DNA of 64,000 bases from Hermodarchaeum sp048939595 (GTDB lineage: Archaea > Asgardarchaeota > Hermodarchaeia > Hermodarchaeales > Hermodarchaeaceae), in assembly GCA_048939595.1 (NCBI GenBank), contig JBHLPI010000001.1:19559-83558 (forward strand), written 5' to 3'. Below, in pieces: positions 7,875-15,392 of the stretch (within the stretch, counting starts at the first letter, position 1; each line of letters begins with the position of its first letter). The translations under genes were made by a program, and so were the position numbers. Below the pieces are notes generated by a model. The model ran no database searches and was not told the DNA's origin. It was given only the letters and a program-made list of their open reading frames with translations.

Positions 7875-8932
7875 CTTGCTAGCATCTTGATTTGGGCCTG
7901 TTTATGAAGGCGACGAGAAAACAGACTTGTAAAAAGAAAGCTGATAACTCCAGTAATTAAAGCAGTTAGTAGAATTATCTGGGGTGAGAGAATTGAGCTT
8001 AGACCCAGATAGAGGTATGCGAGCGATAGCGTGATACCTGTTAGAAGATGATTGAGGATTGTTGATACATTAGCAGGTATCATTGCTAGAGGTTGGTCAA
8101 AGAATCTAAGAGTGTAAAGCCCGCCAATGAAGCTCAGAGGAATGGTTGACAAGACGAGGAATGAATACCAGGATGTAATATTGAAAAGAACAGCAAAGAC
8201 AACAACAAGGTAAATCAACAGCAAAAGGGCAACATAAAGAATGGCGGCATGATGTCGGCCCAAGCGAACAACAAGGGTATATTTTCCAGAGTCTCGATCA
8301 GCTTTGAAATCAGCGAATTCGTTGATATAGAGGATCGCTGATACAAGGAAAGCGACAGGCAGTGCCATAATTACCGGTTCCCAAGAAAAAAGTTGGGTTT
8401 GAGTATAAAAGGCTCCTAGTGTGAGGAAGATTCCAAAGCAAATACCAATGACTATCTCACCTATTCCACGGCTAACGAATTTAATAGGCGGGGCCGTGTA
8501 GAAAAACCCAAAAAACACACCGAGAATACCTAATATCAACACAAGAAGACCACGTGTGATGGTTAGGTAGAGACCAATCACAGCGCCACTGCTAAACAAC
8601 ATAATTGATCCAGCAAGGACTGCTCGAGGAGAAAGGAGAGTTTTTTGAATCATTCGGCTTCCACCAGTGAATGGCCTGATATATTCGACATTGATATTAT
8701 CAGATCCTTGTCGAAAATCCCAGTAATCGTTAGCTACATTTGCCCCCAGATGTATGAATACACCACCAATGAGGGTGAGTAGGAACACGTCCCAAAGGAA
8801 GATGCCTGTGGTTCCCCAAGCAATCGCGGTTCCAAGAAGTATTGGGACGATCGAGGCTGTCACGAATGGGAGACGAAGTTCTTCTAGCCATATTTTGGCT
8901 TTACTCGGATTTTCCTTTAGATCTTCAGACAT
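7871..8932 (-). CDS. menA: UbiA-family prenyltransferase, MenA-like (1,4-dihydroxy-2-naphthoate polyprenyltransferase)
   Basis: Integral-membrane aromatic prenyltransferase that attaches a polyprenyl chain to the quinone ring. It has 353 residues and about nine hydrophobic segments. The first Asp-rich motif is NDYWDFRQGSD (68-78), the second is DFKADRDSGK (about 207-216). RPFTGGSRMIQ, typical of the MenA branch, lies at about 86-96, and a basic tail ends the protein. The next upstream gene is a polyprenyl diphosphate synthase and then a geranylgeranyl reductase, all on the minus strand, which favours a menaquinone role. A digeranylgeranylglyceryl-phosphate synthase role is the main alternative, but those usually have about 280 residues. 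Confidence 0.82.
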   Translation of the reverse strand: MSEDLKENPSKAKIWLEELRLPFVTASIVPILLGTAIAWGTTGIFLWDVFLLTLIGGVFIHLGANVANDYWDFRQGSDNINVEYIRPFTGGSRMIQKTLLSPRAVLAGSIMLFSSGAVIGLYLTITRGLLVLILGILGVFFGFFYTAPPIKFVSRGIGEIVIGICFGIFLTLGAFYTQTQLFSWEPVIMALPVAFLVSAILYINEFADFKADRDSGKYTLVVRLGRHHAAILYVALLLLIYLVVVFAVLFNITSWYSFLVLSTIPLSFIGGLYTLRFFDQPLAMIPANVSTILNHLLTGITLSLAYLYLGLSSILSPQIILLTALITGVISFLFTSLFSRRLHKQAQIKMLAS

Positions 8933-8963
8933 ATTTTATGCCCCTAATTGTGATTGTTAAGAA

Positions 8964-10022
8964 TTAAAAATCGCGTTGAATAGTAAAATCAGCAAGTTGT
9001 TCGAGAACCGTCTGGTTGAGGAATTTGTGTTCTTTAAGGCATCCTTTAGCACATTCTACATAGCTTTGTGCTAGCTGCATAGTATATGAATAAGCATTGT
9101 TTTGATCAATCAATGCGAGAACTGTATCCCATTGATGCTTTTCAAGTGCTTGAAGACAAATATTTCGATTATTTGCTGAACAGTTTTCGAGTGTATAAAG
9201 AAGTGGATAGTTTCCACGTTTCATTCGAAAATCAGAGAACACAGATTTGTTCAGTTCATTCTGTGGAGCTTGAATATCGAGTACATCATCTCTGAGTTGA
9301 AACGAGAATCCAATATAGGAACCAAATTGAGCTAAAGCCTCACGCTCCTCTTGAGTGGCTTGACCAACGATAGCCCCAGTGCGTGCAGCTTCCTCAAGAA
9401 ACACAGCAGTTTTTCGCTCAATCATTTTTAGATATTCTTTTGTTGTGAAAACGGCTTCTTGCTCAGGGGTGATGAAAAGATCAAGAACTTCGCCCTCACA
9501 CATACGAACACCGCCAGCGCCAATATTTGCCATGAGTTCTGGAGAACCATGCGTACCAATAATTCTTAAAGCCTGGGCAATAAGGAAGTCTCCCGCCAGA
9601 AGTGCAACGTCATGACCATATTTCTTATGGACCGTTGGAACGCCTCTACGCATATCATCTTTATCGATGATATCATCATGGATAAGACTCGCAGTTTGGA
9701 GAAGCTCAGCAGCAACAGTAATTGGAAGGACTTTTTCAATTGATCCACCAACAGCCTCACATGCAAGGAGGGTCACTAGAGACCTAAGCCGTTTGCCTCC
9801 TGCAACAATGAGATGATGCGCAGCATTATACAGAACTGGTGGTTCTCCTTTTTGCTGTTGAAGATAATCTAATACAGCTGAATTGATGAGCACAATTCGT
9901 GTTCTGATATGTTCACTTTCTAGGTATGATGCAGGCTTACTTTTTGCTGAACTCATATTTGAAGCTGAAATAGGAGACATTGGTTGATGGTTATCAGCTG
10001 GTATTGAATCACGATTAGGCAT
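8964..10022 (-). CDS. Polyprenyl (geranylgeranyl or longer) diphosphate synthase
   Basis: Trans-isoprenyl diphosphate synthase of 352 residues that condenses IPP onto allylic diphosphates. GGKRLR (75-80) binds diphosphate. The first Asp-rich motif is DDIIDKDDMRRG (116-127) and the second is QLRDDVLDI (about 240). The residues ahead of the first motif (LLQTASLIHDD) are small-to-medium, as in long-chain (C30-C40) synthases, but chain length cannot be read safely. An N-terminal extension of about 40 polar residues precedes the catalytic domain. It sits between the MenA-like gene and the geranylgeranyl reductase, so it probably supplies the quinone side chain and possibly lipid precursors. Confidence 0.88.
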   Translation of the reverse strand: MPNRDSIPADNHQPMSPISASNMSSAKSKPASYLESEHIRTRIVLINSAVLDYLQQQKGEPPVLYNAAHHLIVAGGKRLRSLVTLLACEAVGGSIEKVLPITVAAELLQTASLIHDDIIDKDDMRRGVPTVHKKYGHDVALLAGDFLIAQALRIIGTHGSPELMANIGAGGVRMCEGEVLDLFITPEQEAVFTTKEYLKMIERKTAVFLEEAARTGAIVGQATQEEREALAQFGSYIGFSFQLRDDVLDIQAPQNELNKSVFSDFRMKRGNYPLLYTLENCSANNRNICLQALEKHQWDTVLALIDQNNAYSYTMQLAQSYVECAKGCLKEHKFLNQTVLEQLADFTIQRDF

Positions 10023-10171
10023 TCACTGAAAACTCCTTTGTAATCGATTCCTATTATCGATTGGTGTTATTTGAAAGTACGTTTTAGATATTGAATGTAA
10101 ACAATACATACTAAAGAAGATATGGAACAACTTATGATGAGGTTTGGCAAATCTAGTTTTGCAGACAATCA

Positions 10172-11371
10172 TTACGATATCAACGCCAATATCTTCACAA
10201 GTGTTCGTGAGGCTAGCTTGACTGGGAAAGGAAGCCGACAACGAATTAGGTGCCGTAAGTATCGGGGACCAGCTAGCCGCATGCAACGATTCATTAAGGT
10301 ATCTGAAGTCATTATAAGATCTGAAATCCGCAGAATTTCCAAAGCGGATTTTAGCTCCTGTCCGAATTCCTTTTTCCAAGCTTCCTCGTACCAGCTTAAA
10401 GGCTGGTTTTCCTGAAGATGTTGAGCAGCTGCAATCCCGGCCAGTTCTCCTCCACCCAGGGCAGTAGGAATTCCCCCTCCATTTGAAGCCATAACATGTC
10501 CAGCAGCATCACCAACCAAGAGAACTGAATTTGAAAAAGTTCGAGATACAGGTCCACCAACGGGTACAATTGCACCAGTTCTTCGAATGATTTTCCCATT
10601 TTTCATTCGATCGGCGTTAGTTGGATGTGAAGTAATGAAACGACGAAGATAGGAAAGAGCTGTCTGAGAATTTGTTTTGAATGATTGTCGGAAGCCGAGC
10701 CCAATATTTGCTGTTGATTCATCTTTAGGGATGACCCAAGCATAACCACCAGGAGCAATTTGATTGCCAAAATACATCTCAGTTGTATTTGAATCACATT
10801 CAATATCCGATAGAACAAATTGAATTGTGGGAGACAAATCGCGAATCCTATTTGAATAGTGTACACCAATTGATCGTGCTATACGTGAATGTGTGCCATC
10901 AGCTCCGATGACAATTTTTGCTTTAATCATTTGACGACCCATTTTATTTTTCACAAGTAGTTGATTTGCACTTGTTCGTTTTAGGACCGTTGTCTGTAAT
11001 CGTATCTGGGCACCTGCAGCAATGGCTTGATTTGCGAGGTATTGATCAAACTTTGCGCGATCAATAATGTTGGATACTAGCCGGAATTCAAAAGTACGAT
11101 TATTTGGTGAGGCAAGTAAAAGTCGCGAGCTTCGATTGGTAATTACCTCTGAGGGAGCATCTACGAGACGAGCAATACGAGGAGAATCTGGGAGAAGATT
11201 TTGCATTTCCTCAGGCACAGGAAGATATTCTCCACACTGCACAGGGACTCCTACACGTTTACGACTGTCAAATACAATGGTCTTTAGTCCAAGTTTAGCT
11301 GTAGTTTTTGCAGCTGTACAACCGGCAGGTCCTGCCCCCACTATCGCAACATCAAATGCGGATGCCGACAT
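10172..11371 (-). CDS. Geranylgeranyl reductase family flavoprotein
   Basis: FAD-dependent reductase of 399 residues that hydrogenates isoprenoid double bonds. The dinucleotide-binding GAGPAG is at 12-17. VPVQCGEYLP (about 42-51) is the signature around the conserved Cys of archaeal GGRs. A second FAD motif, LLVGDAAGHVM with SNGGGIPTAL, follows at about 293-315. Known substrates in archaea are digeranylgeranylglycerophospholipids and menaquinone side chains. Location immediately upstream of prenyl synthase and MenA-like genes makes side-chain saturation of menaquinone the best guess, though a membrane-lipid role is equally compatible with the sequence. Confidence 0.88.
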   Translation of the reverse strand: MSASAFDVAIVGAGPAGCTAAKTTAKLGLKTIVFDSRKRVGVPVQCGEYLPVPEEMQNLLPDSPRIARLVDAPSEVITNRSSRLLLASPNNRTFEFRLVSNIIDRAKFDQYLANQAIAAGAQIRLQTTVLKRTSANQLLVKNKMGRQMIKAKIVIGADGTHSRIARSIGVHYSNRIRDLSPTIQFVLSDIECDSNTTEMYFGNQIAPGGYAWVIPKDESTANIGLGFRQSFKTNSQTALSYLRRFITSHPTNADRMKNGKIIRRTGAIVPVGGPVSRTFSNSVLLVGDAAGHVMASNGGGIPTALGGGELAGIAAAQHLQENQPLSWYEEAWKKEFGQELKSALEILRISDLIMTSDTLMNRCMRLAGPRYLRHLIRCRLPFPVKLASRTLVKILALIS

Positions 11372-11479
11372 ATAGTTCAGTCCATATTACCTCTTATGGG
11401 AAAGAAGAATACGCATATTTTCTACTTTAGGCTAGCGATATAATAGTTCATCAATTGAACGCGTTTTAGAGGATGACTA

Positions 11480-12697
11480 TTAGGTGGTTTCGATTGGTTC
11501 TTCATGGAAACAATCACGGGCATCTTCACCGAAGAACATGTCCATGAGCCATTCCATTGATCCTTTTACGGTACGCCAATACATCATCCCAAAGCCCTTC
11601 TTCATCATCATATTGAAGCGTGAGGGTTGGACATCTTTTGCATTTCGACCATAGGCTGTGATTACGAAAAGGCCTTTCCCATATCCAACATCCATCGGGC
11701 AATGGGTGCGCCCTGTAAAGTGACAGAGTTCACCAGTCTTTTTGACATCAGCGATGATATTCTTCGCTACCACAACAGCTTCAAGGTGTGCAGTAACTCC
11801 TGATTTCGAGGTGGGTAAGTCTGCGACATCCCCTAAAGCGTAGACGCCTTGTTGATCTTTGACTAGCATGGTGTGTTTATCCACTGGAATCCAGCCTTCT
11901 TCATCGCCAATATTGGAATCAATGATTGCTTGTGGAGCCTTGTGCGGAGGAACAACAAACATCGCTTCAAAGTCTAGTTCTCCACCCTCCATTGAATAGA
12001 GGATCTTTTTCTTTGGATCAACTCGATCAATGTTGAAGAAAGGGTGAATTGTGATTCCTCGTTCTTTGAAGCGCTTCTCAACAGTCTTACTGATAGTTGC
12101 ATCAGGATAAGGGCGTGGCAGTGGTGTTACGAAATGAACTTCCACCTTATCTTTGAGTTTCTTCTTTTTCAAAAACTGCTCAACGAGAAATGCAGCCTCT
12201 ACAGGCGAAGGAGGGCATTTGTGTGGGAGTGTACTTATTCCTACAACAATCTTTCCGCTCTTGATTCCATTGATACGCTCCCAGATTGCCCACGCATTTT
12301 CTTGAGTTGAATGGAAATCAAGATTCGCTTCATCAAACCCAGGAATTTCACCTCGGGCGATAGCGGCACCGGATGCAATAACTAGATCGTCATATTGGTA
12401 GATGTTGTTATTCGTTGTAGTGACCGTCTTCTTTTTGAAATCGATTATTGCAGCAGGATCAACATGAAAGTTGATACGCTTATGGAGTAGGTTATTTTCT
12501 TTACGTTCGAGCTTCTTTGGGCTCATGCCCTTGAAAGCAATATACAGAAAGTTCGGTTGGAAAAGATGCTTCCCATCTGCGTCTAAGAGTGTGATTTCAA
12601 CCTCGCCTTTTTTAATTTCCTTTCCGAGCTCACGAGCCATCAGGTTAGCTGCAAGGGTACCTGCAGTACCACCACCAAGAACGAGAATTCGTCTCAT
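11480..12697 (-). CDS. sqr: Sulfide:quinone oxidoreductase-like flavoprotein
   Basis: FAD-dependent, membrane-peripheral enzyme that oxidises sulfide to sulfane sulfur and passes two electrons to quinone. 405 residues. The N-terminal FAD motif is LGGGTAGT (7-14). Cys161 in LPHKCPPSP and Cys333 in RTHCPMDVG match the pair that forms the catalytic sulfur bridge in SQRs. GVYALGDVADLP (284-295) is the second FAD motif. The C-terminal 60 residues are amphipathic and Met/aromatic-rich (MMMKKGFGMMYWRTVKGS), as expected for membrane attachment. It is in one operon with TusA (13 bases upstream) and DsrE2. A generic NADH dehydrogenase is less likely because the Cys pair is present. Confidence 0.85.
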   Translation of the reverse strand: MRRILVLGGGTAGTLAANLMARELGKEIKKGEVEITLLDADGKHLFQPNFLYIAFKGMSPKKLERKENNLLHKRINFHVDPAAIIDFKKKTVTTTNNNIYQYDDLVIASGAAIARGEIPGFDEANLDFHSTQENAWAIWERINGIKSGKIVVGISTLPHKCPPSPVEAAFLVEQFLKKKKLKDKVEVHFVTPLPRPYPDATISKTVEKRFKERGITIHPFFNIDRVDPKKKILYSMEGGELDFEAMFVVPPHKAPQAIIDSNIGDEEGWIPVDKHTMLVKDQQGVYALGDVADLPTSKSGVTAHLEAVVVAKNIIADVKKTGELCHFTGRTHCPMDVGYGKGLFVITAYGRNAKDVQPSRFNMMMKKGFGMMYWRTVKGSMEWLMDMFFGEDARDCFHEEPIETT

Positions 12698-12710
12698 TAT
12701 TCTATCCCAA

Positions 12711-12953
12711 CTAATGTTTTGCCGTGATTTTCACCAGTGCGCGGATGACACCATCGTTTTCCTCAACACTGATGAGTTCGTTGTTGGTTGCAGAAATCCA
12801 GCCTTTGATATCCGGAGTAAAGCCAGGATCTGTTGCTAAAATTTCGAGAACGTCTCCATTCTGAGCTTTACGATAAGCCCGTGCCACTTCGGTAATTGGA
12901 CCGGGGCACGCCATACCGCGGCAGTCCACAATTGTTTTTGGTGTTTCAGCCAT
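12711..12953 (-). CDS. tusA: TusA/SirA-family sulfur carrier
   Basis: A small cytosolic sulfur-relay protein of 80 residues that carries a persulfide on the Cys of its CPxP motif. CRGMACPGPI places the signature CPGP at 16-19, so Cys16 is the carrier, with an additional Cys11. A strong SD (GGAG) lies about 8 bases before the ATG at 12953. It lies between dsrE2 and sqr in a three-gene minus-strand operon, which suggests it accepts sulfane sulfur generated by SQR or hands it on to DsrE2. Confidence 0.93.
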   Translation of the reverse strand: MAETPKTIVDCRGMACPGPITEVARAYRKAQNGDVLEILATDPGFTPDIKGWISATNNELISVEENDGVIRALVKITAKH

Positions 12954-13028
12954 GCTAACATCTCCGATTTTCAGTATTCATTATTCCTTGAGCATTTATT
13001 CCAGTATTCTTTGTTCTTTTGACAGTGA

Positions 13029-13457
13029 CTAAATGAATAGGGTGATATCTGCATCCTTTGCGAAGTTGAGGAATGCAGCAGCCCCAAGAACATCGTCGAC
13101 TTCATCAATCAAGTCTTCACGCTTAATGTTCATGACATCCATTGTCATCTGGCAAGCGTAAAGCTTAGCCCCTAGGTCTTTGGCATCACGAATCATTTCA
13201 GGAAGTGCTTTTGCTCCAGCCTTTTTCATTCGTCCCTTCATCATGCCAGTTCCTATTCGCATCAACCCACCTAGTTTGACGCTATCGGCTCCTCCCTTCT
13301 TTTTAAGAAGGTTCAGACCCGAGAAGGTGAAAAAGACGCTAACGTCCATATCCATGGAAGCGCCAGTCACACCAAGAATAAAGGGTGGGTAGGCCATGTC
13401 CATGGTGCTCTTTGAGACAATTATTGCCATACGTTTCTTACCATTTCTTTCAGTCAT
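13029..13457 (-). CDS. dsrE2: DsrE2-like sulfurtransferase (DsrE/F family)
   Basis: 142-residue DsrE-fold protein. After the start come MAIIVSKSTMDMAYPPFIL and the conserved Cys102 in YACQMTMDVM, the hallmark of the DsrE2 branch, which binds sulfur and often partners with TusA and rhodaneses. I chose the ATG at 13457 because GGAG lies 9 bases before it. The frame is open for another 91 codons upstream, but that stretch has no family similarity and is probably the promoter region. Most DsrE2 proteins carry a hydrophobic central segment, here FFTFSGLNLL. It is first gene of the dsrE2-tusA-sqr operon, divergent from nuoA. Confidence 0.88.
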   Translation of the reverse strand: MTERNGKKRMAIIVSKSTMDMAYPPFILGVTGASMDMDVSVFFTFSGLNLLKKKGGADSVKLGGLMRIGTGMMKGRMKKAGAKALPEMIRDAKDLGAKLYACQMTMDVMNIKREDLIDEVDDVLGAAAFLNFAKDADITLFI

Positions 13458-13729
13458 TTGATGCAACTCCGTGTTTCCATTAGTTGCGTATGTTAGAACA
13501 TTCGACAATTTGAATATGTTATACATAAAAGGTTTTCCTTTTTTACATACTCTAGATAAACACCTATGAAGAGTTGAAGAAATTGATTGAAAAGGCTTCT
13601 TTCTCAAACAACCTAAAAGCCGATAGGTGTCCCATTCATCCGGTTTCCAAAAGCTTTTTGTATTAGAATATTTGAATACGTGCGAATAACAGATAGCACA
13701 CCCTAAGCTATCTTGAGGACGGTTAGACA
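13458..13729. promoter_or_regulatory. Divergent control region between the dsrE2-tusA-sqr and nuo operons
   Basis: 272 bases that must contain promoters in both directions. On the nuo side there is a 6-base inverted repeat, GATAGC (13692-13697) and GCTATC (13707-13712), followed by a GAGG-type SD just before nuoA. It would form a small hairpin in the leader or serve as an operator. AT-rich stretches near 13655-13675 may hold the nuo TATA box. The shared location suggests the sulfide-oxidation and complex I operons could be co-controlled. Confidence 0.4.
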
Positions 13730-14095
13730 ATGCAACTGCTTGAATTTGGCCTTATCCTCATTTTCACAACTTTAATCTTTGCTTCATTTCTTGCATCCAT
13801 TATCCTTTCAAAGCTTGTTAGCCCAAGAAACCCGTCAAAAGAGAAAACCAAAAGTTTTGAGTGTGGTGAGGAACCCAGCGGTGCAGGTCGTGGACAATTC
13901 GCATTTCGATATTATCCGTATTTGTTGATGTTTTTAGTATTTGATGTTGCTGCGATGTTCCTTTTTGCTTGGGCAGGTGCATTCTCTTCATTAGGACTCG
14001 AGCTCCATATCACTGTTTTAGCATTTCTTTTGGTTGTACTACCTCCTGTTGCATATGCAGTAAATGCAGCAGGAAATGCGGAAAGGTGGAAATAG
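13730..14095 (+). CDS. nuoA: NADH-quinone oxidoreductase-type complex, subunit A
   Basis: Membrane subunit of the complex I family, 121 residues with three transmembrane helices, and first gene of the operon. The loop between TM1 and TM2 holds the conserved KTKSFECGEEPSG segment with the Cys that lines the quinone cavity region. FRYYPYLLMFLVFDVAAMFLFAWA in the second helix (about residues 64-87) carries the conserved FDVE/A region. Start ATG 13730. The spacing to nuoB is 2 bases. Confidence 0.93.
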   Translation: MQLLEFGLILIFTTLIFASFLASIILSKLVSPRNPSKEKTKSFECGEEPSGAGRGQFAFRYYPYLLMFLVFDVAAMFLFAWAGAFSSLGLELHITVLAFLLVVLPPVAYAVNAAGNAERWK

Positions 14096-14097
14096 CA

Positions 14098-14613
14098 ATG
14101 ACGGGAATGGGATCCGCGTTTGTTGGTTCACTTCGTAACGTTTTAAATCGCGTGGTCAACGTTAAGCCAATTCGATATTTTGTGAATTGGTCACGATTAT
14201 ATTCCTTATGGCCCGTCCATTTAACCACAGCATGTTGTAGCGTAGAATTTGGAGCAACAATGGGTTCAGGATTTGATGCTGAACGACTCGGTCTTCTCCC
14301 CCTTGGTTCCTTACGGCAATGTGATCTTTTAATCATCGAGGGGACTGTGACAAAGAAAATGGCTGAGCGAGTCGTTCGCATTTACAACCAGATGGCTTCA
14401 CCACGTTACGTGATTGCAATGGGAGCGTGTGCAATTTCAGGTGGAGTCTTTCGCGATTCTTATAGCATAGTTCCTGGCGTTGACAAAATTCTTCCCGTGG
14501 ATGTGTATGTCCCCGGATGCCCTCCACGACCGGAGATGCTAATCGATGCCATTTTGGAACTTCAACAAAAAATCAGGGAATCGAAGGTGGCTTTAGTTGA
14601 TGGTACAAAATGA
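14098..14613 (+). CDS. nuoB: Complex I subunit B (iron-sulfur cluster N2)
   Basis: Peripheral subunit that binds the terminal [4Fe-4S] cluster N2 next to the quinone site. 171 residues from ATG 14098. All four N2 ligands are present: the tandem Cys46-Cys47 (TTACCSVEF), Cys111 (GACAISGG) and Cys141 (PGCPPRPE). PLGSLRQCDLLIIEGTVT replaces the usual PRxSPRQAD segment, and Cys75 is an extra cysteine. The frame is open 43 codons further upstream through nuoA, but similarity begins only at the chosen start. The 3' end overlaps the arsR-type gene by 14 bases. Confidence 0.95.
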   Translation: MTGMGSAFVGSLRNVLNRVVNVKPIRYFVNWSRLYSLWPVHLTTACCSVEFGATMGSGFDAERLGLLPLGSLRQCDLLIIEGTVTKKMAERVVRIYNQMASPRYVIAMGACAISGGVFRDSYSIVPGVDKILPVDVYVPGCPPRPEMLIDAILELQQKIRESKVALVDGTK

Positions 14614-14911
14614 TGTATTTGAATTACAGGCCGAGATCTGCAAAGTATTGGCAAACCCCAAACGAATTCGAATTATCCATGTACTGAAAGACGGAGATAA
14701 GTCCGTTACGGAAATTTCCAAAGCACTTGGGATTAGCCAATCGAACACCTCTCAACATCTTAGATTAATGAAATCCAAAGGTGTGCTCAAGTCAAGGCGG
14801 GATGGCCGAGAAATTTTTTACAGTATTGCTGTGCCGGAGCTCTCTCTTGCTTGTGAATTCGTTGGGCGTGCTTTAGAAAAAATCGTTGGTATTCCGCGAG
14901 CAACAAAATAG
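14600..14911 (+). CDS. ArsR-type winged-helix transcriptional regulator
   Basis: 103 residues, nearly all one ArsR HTH domain: EICKVLANPKRIRIIHVLKDG, then the recognition helix region ISQSNTSQHLRLMKSKGVL (about 50-68), and the wing SRRDGREIFYSI. No obvious metal-binding Cys pair is present: the only Cys residues are one in the first helix (EICKVL) and one near the C-terminus (LACEF). Start ATG 14600 (a TTG directly before is also possible), overlapping nuoB by 14 bases. It lies inside the nuo operon between B and C, so it is co-transcribed with the complex it may regulate. Confidence 0.9.
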   Translation: MVQNDVFELQAEICKVLANPKRIRIIHVLKDGDKSVTEISKALGISQSNTSQHLRLMKSKGVLKSRRDGREIFYSIAVPELSLACEFVGRALEKIVGIPRATK

Positions 14912-14924
14912 CAGGTGAACGAAT

Positions 14925-15392
14925 TTGTCCAAGTATCTTAAAGACTTGAAATCAGCCTTTCACGAAACAGACCTGGAAATCATCGAGAGACATTCTAAAC
15001 AGCCAGTTCTTCGGGTTCCCAGTGATCAATTAGTTCCAATCGCTCAATATCTGAAGGAGAATACGGGGTTTGATCATGCTGTATCAGTTTCTGTGATTGA
15101 TGATTTGGCGAATAACCAGTTTCTCATCGCCTATCACCTCGCCTCTGTTAAAAAACCAGAGTTGCATGGCGTCGTCTTCACATTGGAAGTTGTGAGTCCT
15201 CGAGGAACTCCCTCCACCCCCTCACTTACAGCAATCTGGCCAAGCGTTGAATTTCATGAACGGGAGGGTTGGGAGATGTTTGGAATTAAGTTTGAGGGGC
15301 ATCCGAAACTGGAACGCCTCCTTCTACCAGAAAGTTGGGAGGGAGGTTATCCACTTCGTAAGGATTTCAAGCAAAAGGAGGAGGCAAAATGA
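14925..15392 (+). CDS. nuoC: Complex I subunit C (30 kDa subunit)
   Basis: Peripheral-arm subunit that packs on NuoD and NuoB. 155 residues from a TTG at 14925; AGGTGA six bases before it decides this start. The core signature is PSVEFHEREGWEMFGIKFEGHPKLERLLLPESWEGGYPLRKDF (given here in parts: EFHEREGWEMFGI near 104-116 and GGYPLRKDF near 140-148). It is a separate polypeptide, not fused to D. It overlaps nuoD by 4 bases (ATGA). Confidence 0.93.
   Translation: MSKYLKDLKSAFHETDLEIIERHSKQPVLRVPSDQLVPIAQYLKENTGFDHAVSVSVIDDLANNQFLIAYHLASVKKPELHGVVFTLEVVSPRGTPSTPSLTAIWPSVEFHEREGWEMFGIKFEGHPKLERLLLPESWEGGYPLRKDFKQKEEAK

Noticed and set aside
10023..10379. 118-codon frame on the minus strand between prenyl synthase and geranylgeranyl reductase
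   Set aside because: Most of it overlaps the 3' end of the geranylgeranyl reductase in another frame, and the composition is not protein-like.
13458..13730. 91-codon N-terminal extension of dsrE2
   Set aside because: It has no family similarity, and the ATG at 13457 has a good SD; the stretch fits a divergent promoter region.
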